Assembly (NCBI GenBank): GCA_002314435.1
Contig: DCFV01000170.1
Location: forward strand, 13,341 to 23,025
Length of the DNA stretch: 9,685 bases
Source of the DNA: Acidobacteriaceae bacterium UBA1795
GTDB lineage: Bacteria > Acidobacteriota > Terriglobia > Terriglobales > Acidobacteriaceae
Direction: 5' to 3'
This document shows, in pieces, positions 5,276 to 9,685 of the stretch (positions within the stretch are counted from its first letter, which is position 1; the number at the start of each line of letters is the position of its first letter). The translations under genes and the position numbers were made by a program. Below the pieces are notes generated by a model. The model did not search any database. It had not been told where the DNA came from and worked only from the letters and a program-made list of their open reading frames with translations.

Positions 5276-6733
5276 ATGCAACGTTCCTATCGTGCTTTCC
5301 GCTGCGCTGCGGCCATGCTTGCCGTGTCTCTGGCTGTTCCCGTCCTCGCCCAGTCGCTGCCCACCTCCTCAGCCGCGGACCGCGCCGAGGCCCGCGACAT
5401 CTTCAAGCAACTCATCGAAATCAACACCACTGACACCCCAAAAGGCAGCGTCACTGCCGCGAGTGTCGCCATGCAGAAGCGCTTTCTAGATGTGGGCTTT
5501 GCACCGGAAGATGTGCAACTGCTGGGCCCAGCGCCACACAAGCAGAATCTCGTCGTGCGCATCCGCGCTGCAGCCACGCCTACCGAAAAGCCCGTCCTCT
5601 TTCTTTGCCACATCGACGTGGTTGAGGCTCTCCGCTCCGACTGGACCTCCACTGATCCTTTCGAGTTCGTCGAGAAAGACGGATACTACTACGGCCGCGG
5701 TACGCAGGACATGAAGGAGTCCGATGCCGTGCTCGTAGCCACCTTTCTGCGCCTGCATCGCGAGGGCTACAAGCCCAAGCGCGACCTGATCCTCGCACTC
5801 ACCGCCGACGAAGAGGGCGGCAAGTTCAACGGCGCCAACTGGCTGGTCCGCAACCACCGCGACCTGGTCGACGCTGCCTTTGTCATCAACCCTGACTCCG
5901 GTGGTATCGAACTGAACAGCGGCAAGCCCGTCCTGGCGGGCGTCGAGGCCACTGAAAAGGTCTACTCTGATTTTCAGGTCATCGCCACCAACCGTGGCGG
6001 CCACAGTTCGCTTCCGCGTCCCGACAACGCTATCTACGAGCTCACCGCAGCGCTCACCAAGCTCGCTGCCTACTCGTTCCCGTTTGAGCTCAACGAGGTC
6101 ACCCGCGCTGCATTTGAAAGCGCGGCCGTACACCAGCAGGGCCAGCGTGCCGCTGACCTGCGCGCCATTTTGGCCACGCCGCCAGACATGGACGCCGCCG
6201 CGCGCCTCAGCGCCGACCCTGAGTTCAACTCCAATTTCCGCACCACCTGCGTGGCCACGCGCCTCAAAGGCGGCCACGCCAACAACGCCCTGCCGCAGAC
6301 CGCCGAGGCCAATGTAAATTGCCGTATCTTCCCCGGCCACTCGCCTGAGGAGATTCGCCAGCAACTGGTCGCCCTCTTTGCCGACTCCAAGCTCACCGTC
6401 AACTATGTTTCCGATGGCGGCGAGGTGTCGCCCACCGCGCCCGAGCGCAAGGCCATCGTCCCTCCAGCGCCCACCAGGGAAGTTTTTGACCCGCTCATCC
6501 GCATCACTCAGCAGATCTGGCCGGGAGTGCCCGTCACACCCGTCATGGAAAACGGCGCCACGGACTCCATCTACTTCGCCCAGGCAGGCATTCCCAGTTA
6601 CGGCTATTCGGCCGTGGCGCTTGAGCGCGACGACGTACGCGCCCACGGCCGCGACGAACGCCTGCCGGTGGACTCCTACTGGAAGGCGCTCGACTTCTTC
6701 TACTCCTTTACCAGGGCCCTTGGCGGCAACTAA
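5276..6733 (+). CDS. Secreted M20/M25/M40-family metallopeptidase
   Basis: M20 enzymes are co-catalytic dizinc amidohydrolases that release terminal residues from peptides or cleave N-acyl amino acids. Over 485 residues the pattern is clear: signal peptide (basic start, core 11-24, cut near Ala25-Gln26); CHIDVV with zinc ligand His112 and Asp114; YGRGTQDMK with the bridging Asp145; ADEEGG with general base Glu179 and ligand Glu180; NPDSGG with Asp207 in the region of the next ligand; GGHSSLP (the lid/dimerisation-domain histidine); and AHGRDER with the final ligand His457. The lid domain occupies roughly 215-375 between the two halves of the catalytic domain. All expected catalytic residues appear intact, so it should be active, outside the cytoplasm. 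It stands alone on its strand, divergent from the VOC gene, with no ribosome-binding site before the ATG. The exact substrate cannot be read from the sequence. Confidence 0.93.
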   Translation: MQRSYRAFRCAAAMLAVSLAVPVLAQSLPTSSAADRAEARDIFKQLIEINTTDTPKGSVTAASVAMQKRFLDVGFAPEDVQLLGPAPHKQNLVVRIRAAATPTEKPVLFLCHIDVVEALRSDWTSTDPFEFVEKDGYYYGRGTQDMKESDAVLVATFLRLHREGYKPKRDLILALTADEEGGKFNGANWLVRNHRDLVDAAFVINPDSGGIELNSGKPVLAGVEATEKVYSDFQVIATNRGGHSSLPRPDNAIYELTAALTKLAAYSFPFELNEVTRAAFESAAVHQQGQRAADLRAILATPPDMDAAARLSADPEFNSNFRTTCVATRLKGGHANNALPQTAEANVNCRIFPGHSPEEIRQQLVALFADSKLTVNYVSDGGEVSPTAPERKAIVPPAPTREVFDPLIRITQQIWPGVPVTPVMENGATDSIYFAQAGIPSYGYSAVALERDDVRAHGRDERLPVDSYWKALDFFYSFTRALGGN

Positions 6734-6767
6734 GCCGAAAACCTGTTAGCCGCAACAAAACAAAGTG

Positions 6768-6801
6768 CCCATCCTTTCGGCGTTCTTGCCGAAAGGGTGG
6801 G
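6768..6801. terminator. Strong hairpin between the M20 gene and mfd
   Basis: Arms CCCATCCTTTCGGC (6768-6781) and GCCGAAAGGGTGGG (6788-6801) pair over 14 positions (one G-T pair) around a 6-nt loop, 34 nt after the M20 stop. On the + strand no T-run follows; instead an A-rich AACAAAACAAAG precedes it, so a T-rich tract follows the stem only for minus-strand transcripts. It may end + transcription with factor help, block antisense transcription, or be one copy of a dispersed palindromic repeat. Confidence 0.5.
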
Positions 6802-6844
6802 AGACCGCCCTGGCGCATTCACCGTTCTGTCGTGTCCCCGCTGC

Positions 6845-6850
6845 TAAACT
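6845..6850 (+). promoter_or_regulatory. Candidate -10 box for mfd
   Basis: TAAACT (TANNNT type, 4/6 to TATAAT) ends 8 nt before the ATG at 6859, implying a transcript that starts at or within a few bases of the start codon. There is no Shine-Dalgarno sequence in the intervening CGTAATTG, and no clear -35 element at 16-18 nt. Confidence 0.35.
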
Positions 6851-6858
6851 CGTAATTG

Positions 6859-9685
6859 ATGATCCTCCCGTTCGTCCGCGAGATATTCGCGGAGCTGGAG
6901 CAGTCGACCGCGTTTGATCGCGTACAGAGGCACCTCAGCCTTGGTGCGGGGCGCAGACGCGTCTCCGGGCTCACCTCCACCGCCCGCTCGCTCTATCTTC
7001 CTTTGCTCGCTCGTGCCGCCGGCCGCCCCGTTGTCGTCGTCGTGGCGGACAACAAGGCCGCCGAGGCTCTGGAGCCCACACTGCGCGCTGGCTGCGCACT
7101 CACCGGCGCCATCGATCCCAACCGCGTCGTCCGCCTGCCCGCGCACGACGTGCTGCCGTTCGAGAACCTTTCCCCACACCCCGACGTGCAGGAACAGCGC
7201 GCAGCCGCGCTATGGAAACTTGCTACCGGCGCCGTCTCTATCCTCATCGCGCCTGCCGAGGCCGCCGCGATGCGCCTCTTCGACCGCGACTACTACGCCA
7301 GCCTCGCCGTTACCCTGCGCCGAGGCGAAGAGATCGACGTCGAAGTGCTCACCGCGCATCTGGCCAGCGTTGGCTATACACAGATGGACCTGGTGGAAAT
7401 GCCCGGCCAGTTCACCCGCCGCGGCGGCATTCTCGATGTCTACTCGCCCGAAGCCGACCGTCCCGTACGCATCGAGTTTTTCGGCGACGAGATCGACACC
7501 ATCCGCAAGTTTGACCCCGAAACGCAGCGCTCGCAGGCCGGCCTCGACGAAACGCAGCTTTCACCACTCACAGAAACGCCCGTCACCGAACGCCTCCTGG
7601 CCGCCGTCAATGCGCGTCTAAGCCGCCAGCGCATCGAGGGCGAAGACGAAGACCTGGCTGAGGAGGCCGCCGCAGCCGGCGGTCTCAGCGTCTTTCCCGG
7701 CTGGGAGTTCTTCAGTTGCGTAGCTGGTGCAGAGAGCCACCTGCTCAAGCTCATCCCCAAGTGCGTGCTCTTTGTCGAAGAGCCCGCCATGGTGCGCAAT
7801 CAGATCGACCGCTGGTGGAACAAGGTGGAGCAGCGCCACGAGCGCAGCGGTATCGGCTCGCTCATTCGTCCGGAAGACATCTACCTGCGCCCGGAGATTC
7901 AGCAGGCAATGCTCGAGTCGCATCCGGGTCTCGATCTCGATCAGTTGGGCGCTGTTGACGTGCTCGACGCCGACAACACGCTCGGCGAAATCGCCTTCAG
8001 CTCGCGTCCCACGCTGCGCTTCCACGGATCGATCCCAGCGCTCACTGAGCAGTTGCGCAACCTCATCGCCGCCGAGCAGCACATCGTGCTCGCCGTGCCA
8101 ACTCAGGGTGATGTCGAGCGCATGGCCACCGTGATGCGCGAGTACCAGATCCCGTATCGTTTGGGCAGTCGCCCCACGCACCCCGGCGGCGAAACCATGT
8201 TCGACGAGGCCAGCTATCTGGCGGGTGACCTGCGCGTGCCTGTCCTCGTGCGCACGCAGATTGCGAGCGGCGTCAGCTTTCCCAACGCCAACCTCATCAT
8301 CTTCGGAGCGAATGATCTGTCGGACGATGCCGACGTTACCGCGCGTCCAGAGCCCAAGCGCTCAAAGACCGCGGCGTTCGTCTCCGACTTCCGCGATCTG
8401 GCTATCGGCGACTACGTTGTCCACGTCGAGCACGGAATCGCGCAGTATCAGGGCCTCAAAGAGATCGTGCAGGATGGCCTTGCCGTCGAGTTCATGATCC
8501 TCGAGTTCGCTGAGCAGGCCAAGCTCTATGTACCGCTCACGCGCCTCGACCTGATCCAGAAATACCGCTCCACAGACACCGGGCCCTCGCCCGTGCTCAA
8601 CAAGCTTGGCTCGCAGCAGTGGGTCAAGACGAAGGCGCGCGTGCGCAAGGCCATGCAGGACATGGCCGGCGAACTGCTCAAGCTCTACGCCGCGCGCCAT
8701 ACCGCGCAGGGCACCGCCTTCTCGCCCGACAACGAGTTCCAGCACGAGTTTGAAGACTCCTTCGATTACCGCGAGACCGACGACCAACTCACTGCGATCG
8801 CTGCCATCAAGCAGGACATGGAAGCCACCACGCCTATGGATCGCCTGCTCTGCGGCGACGTGGGCTACGGCAAAACAGAAGTCGCCATGCGGGCCGCCTT
8901 CAAGGCCGTGCAGGATGGCAAGCAGGTCGCTGTGCTTACGCCCACTACGGTCCTCTGCTTCCAGCACTTCGAGACCTTCAAGCGTCGTTTTGCGCAATTC
9001 CCGATTCACATCGAAATGCTCTCCCGCTTCCGCACGCTCAAAGAGCAGAAGGAGATTGTAGAACGCGTTGAAGCGGGCAAGGTCGATATCCTCATCGGCA
9101 CCCATCGCGTTTTGTCCAAGGACATCAAGTTTCAGGACCTCGGCCTGCTCGTCGTCGACGAGGAGCAGCGCTTCGGTGTGCGCCACAAGGAGCGGCTCAA
9201 GCAGATGCGCAAGGAGATCGACGTGCTCGCCATGAGCGCCACGCCCATCCCGCGCACCCTGCACATGTCGCTCGTCGGCCTGCGCGACATGAGCGTCATT
9301 GAGACGCCGCCCAAGGACCGCATGGCCATCCAGACCGTCGTCGCCAAGTTCGACGAGAAGCTCATCCGTTCGGCCGTCGAGGTCGAGTTGGAGCGCGGTG
9401 GCCAGGTCTACTACGTGCACAACCGCGTCGAATCCATCTACGAGATCGCCGCGCGCATTCAGGAACTTGTACCCGCCGCACGCGTCACCGTGGGCCACGG
9501 CCAGATGAGTGAGGGCGAGCTCGAAAGAGTCATGCTCGCATTCATGCGCCACGAGTACGACGTGCTCGTAGCCACCACCATCATAGAAAACGGCCTCGAT
9601 ATTCCGCTGGCCAACACCATCCTCATCAATCGCGCCGATCGACACGGACTCAGCGAGTTATACCAGTTGCGCGGCCGCGTGGGCC
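6859..9685 (+). CDS. mfd: Transcription-repair coupling factor (3' end beyond window)
   Basis: Mfd is a DNA translocase that pushes or removes RNA polymerase stalled at lesions and recruits UvrA, giving transcription-coupled repair. 942 residues are visible and in frame to the edge. The UvrB-like N-terminal module (about 1-330) includes LPAHDVLPFENLSPHPDVQ and MPGQFTRRGGILDVYSPEAD, the surface used to bind UvrA. The RNA-polymerase-interacting CarD-like domain begins near 510 (IGDYVVHVEHGIAQYQG). Translocase motifs are Walker A GDVGYGKTE (Lys672), DEEQ (767-770), SATPIPRT (793-800), TTIIENGLDIP (906-916) and QLRGRVG (936-942), where the window stops. The remaining translocation (TRG) motif and the C-terminal autoinhibitory domain, about 200-250 residues by family length, must lie to the right. 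The ATG at 6859 is the only good start upstream of conserved sequence, and lacks a ribosome-binding site. The neighbouring genes are unrelated. Identity is certain. Confidence 0.97.
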   Translation, partial: MILPFVREIFAELEQSTAFDRVQRHLSLGAGRRRVSGLTSTARSLYLPLLARAAGRPVVVVVADNKAAEALEPTLRAGCALTGAIDPNRVVRLPAHDVLPFENLSPHPDVQEQRAAALWKLATGAVSILIAPAEAAAMRLFDRDYYASLAVTLRRGEEIDVEVLTAHLASVGYTQMDLVEMPGQFTRRGGILDVYSPEADRPVRIEFFGDEIDTIRKFDPETQRSQAGLDETQLSPLTETPVTERLLAAVNARLSRQRIEGEDEDLAEEAAAAGGLSVFPGWEFFSCVAGAESHLLKLIPKCVLFVEEPAMVRNQIDRWWNKVEQRHERSGIGSLIRPEDIYLRPEIQQAMLESHPGLDLDQLGAVDVLDADNTLGEIAFSSRPTLRFHGSIPALTEQLRNLIAAEQHIVLAVPTQGDVERMATVMREYQIPYRLGSRPTHPGGETMFDEASYLAGDLRVPVLVRTQIASGVSFPNANLIIFGANDLSDDADVTARPEPKRSKTAAFVSDFRDLAIGDYVVHVEHGIAQYQGLKEIVQDGLAVEFMILEFAEQAKLYVPLTRLDLIQKYRSTDTGPSPVLNKLGSQQWVKTKARVRKAMQDMAGELLKLYAARHTAQGTAFSPDNEFQHEFEDSFDYRETDDQLTAIAAIKQDMEATTPMDRLLCGDVGYGKTEVAMRAAFKAVQDGKQVAVLTPTTVLCFQHFETFKRRFAQFPIHIEMLSRFRTLKEQKEIVERVEAGKVDILIGTHRVLSKDIKFQDLGLLVVDEEQRFGVRHKERLKQMRKEIDVLAMSATPIPRTLHMSLVGLRDMSVIETPPKDRMAIQTVVAKFDEKLIRSAVEVELERGGQVYYVHNRVESIYEIAARIQELVPAARVTVGHGQMSEGELERVMLAFMRHEYDVLVATTIIENGLDIPLANTILINRADRHGLSELYQLRGRVG

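Noticed and set aside
5486..6646. 386-codon minus-strand frame opposite the M20 gene
   Set aside because: It lies wholly within the M20 coding sequence, whose catalytic motifs are all intact. The antisense product is Gly/Val/Asp repeat-like with no recognisable fold.
6914..7621. 235-codon + strand frame inside the mfd 5' part
   Set aside because: It is out of frame with mfd and Pro/Ser/Arg-rich. The frame starting at 6859 encodes continuous, recognisable Mfd sequence, so there is no frameshift.
8362..9645. 427-codon minus-strand frame opposite mfd
   Set aside because: It is antisense of the RNA-polymerase-binding and translocase domains of mfd. It is His/Leu/Asp-rich without motifs and is a codon-bias shadow.

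Overview
The window is about 9.7 kb of GC-rich bacterial chromosome (a lower-GC stretch lies at the left edge). The mix of genes suggests an acidobacterium, probably class Terriglobia (Acidobacteriaceae-like). The pointers are a free-standing LysW-like small protein, exported proteins with a carboxypeptidase-regulatory-like fold, a secreted heparanase-like glycosidase, a secreted two-domain VOC protein, and widely spaced house-keeping genes (gatB, mfd) that are not in their classical operons. This assignment is an inference from gene content and style, not from a marker gene.

Layout. 1-230 holds no gene I can support. A good sigma70-type promoter (231-259) leads into a two-gene unit on the + strand: a 65-residue LysW-like zinc-ribbon protein with a polyglutamate tail (325-522), overlapping by 4 nt a small exported beta-sandwich protein (519-893). 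A hairpin at 899-922 separates this unit from a run of three minus-strand genes: gatB (2405-930), a secreted GH79/heparanase-like glycoside hydrolase (4117-2507) and a secreted tandem VOC/glyoxalase-fold protein (5150-4221). The last two may be cotranscribed, VOC first. A 125-nt divergent region with an 18-bp imperfect palindrome follows. Next come a secreted M20-family metallopeptidase on the + strand (5276-6733), a 125-nt gap with a strong hairpin, and mfd (6859 to the window edge, 3' end missing).

How the genes work together. GatB is needed for Gln/Asn-tRNA formation and Mfd for transcription-coupled repair; both are core functions. The GH79 enzyme, the M20 peptidase, the VOC protein and the small beta-sandwich protein all carry export signals, so the middle of the window is dominated by envelope or extracellular functions, plausibly polymer and peptide scavenging. 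There is no mobile element, CRISPR array, tRNA or rRNA.

Most unusual points: (i) the LysW-like carrier ends in six Glu instead of the family's Trp-Gly-Glu tail, and the codons for that tail are also the ribosome-binding purine tract of the next gene; (ii) the M20 gene and mfd, and less clearly gatB, lack a Shine-Dalgarno sequence but have a TANNNT box just before the ATG, suggesting leaderless transcripts; (iii) an operator-like palindrome lies in the VOC/M20 divergent region; (iv) the hairpin before mfd has its T-rich flank on the strand opposite to both flanking genes. I see no convincing multi-gene novel defence or biosynthetic system here.
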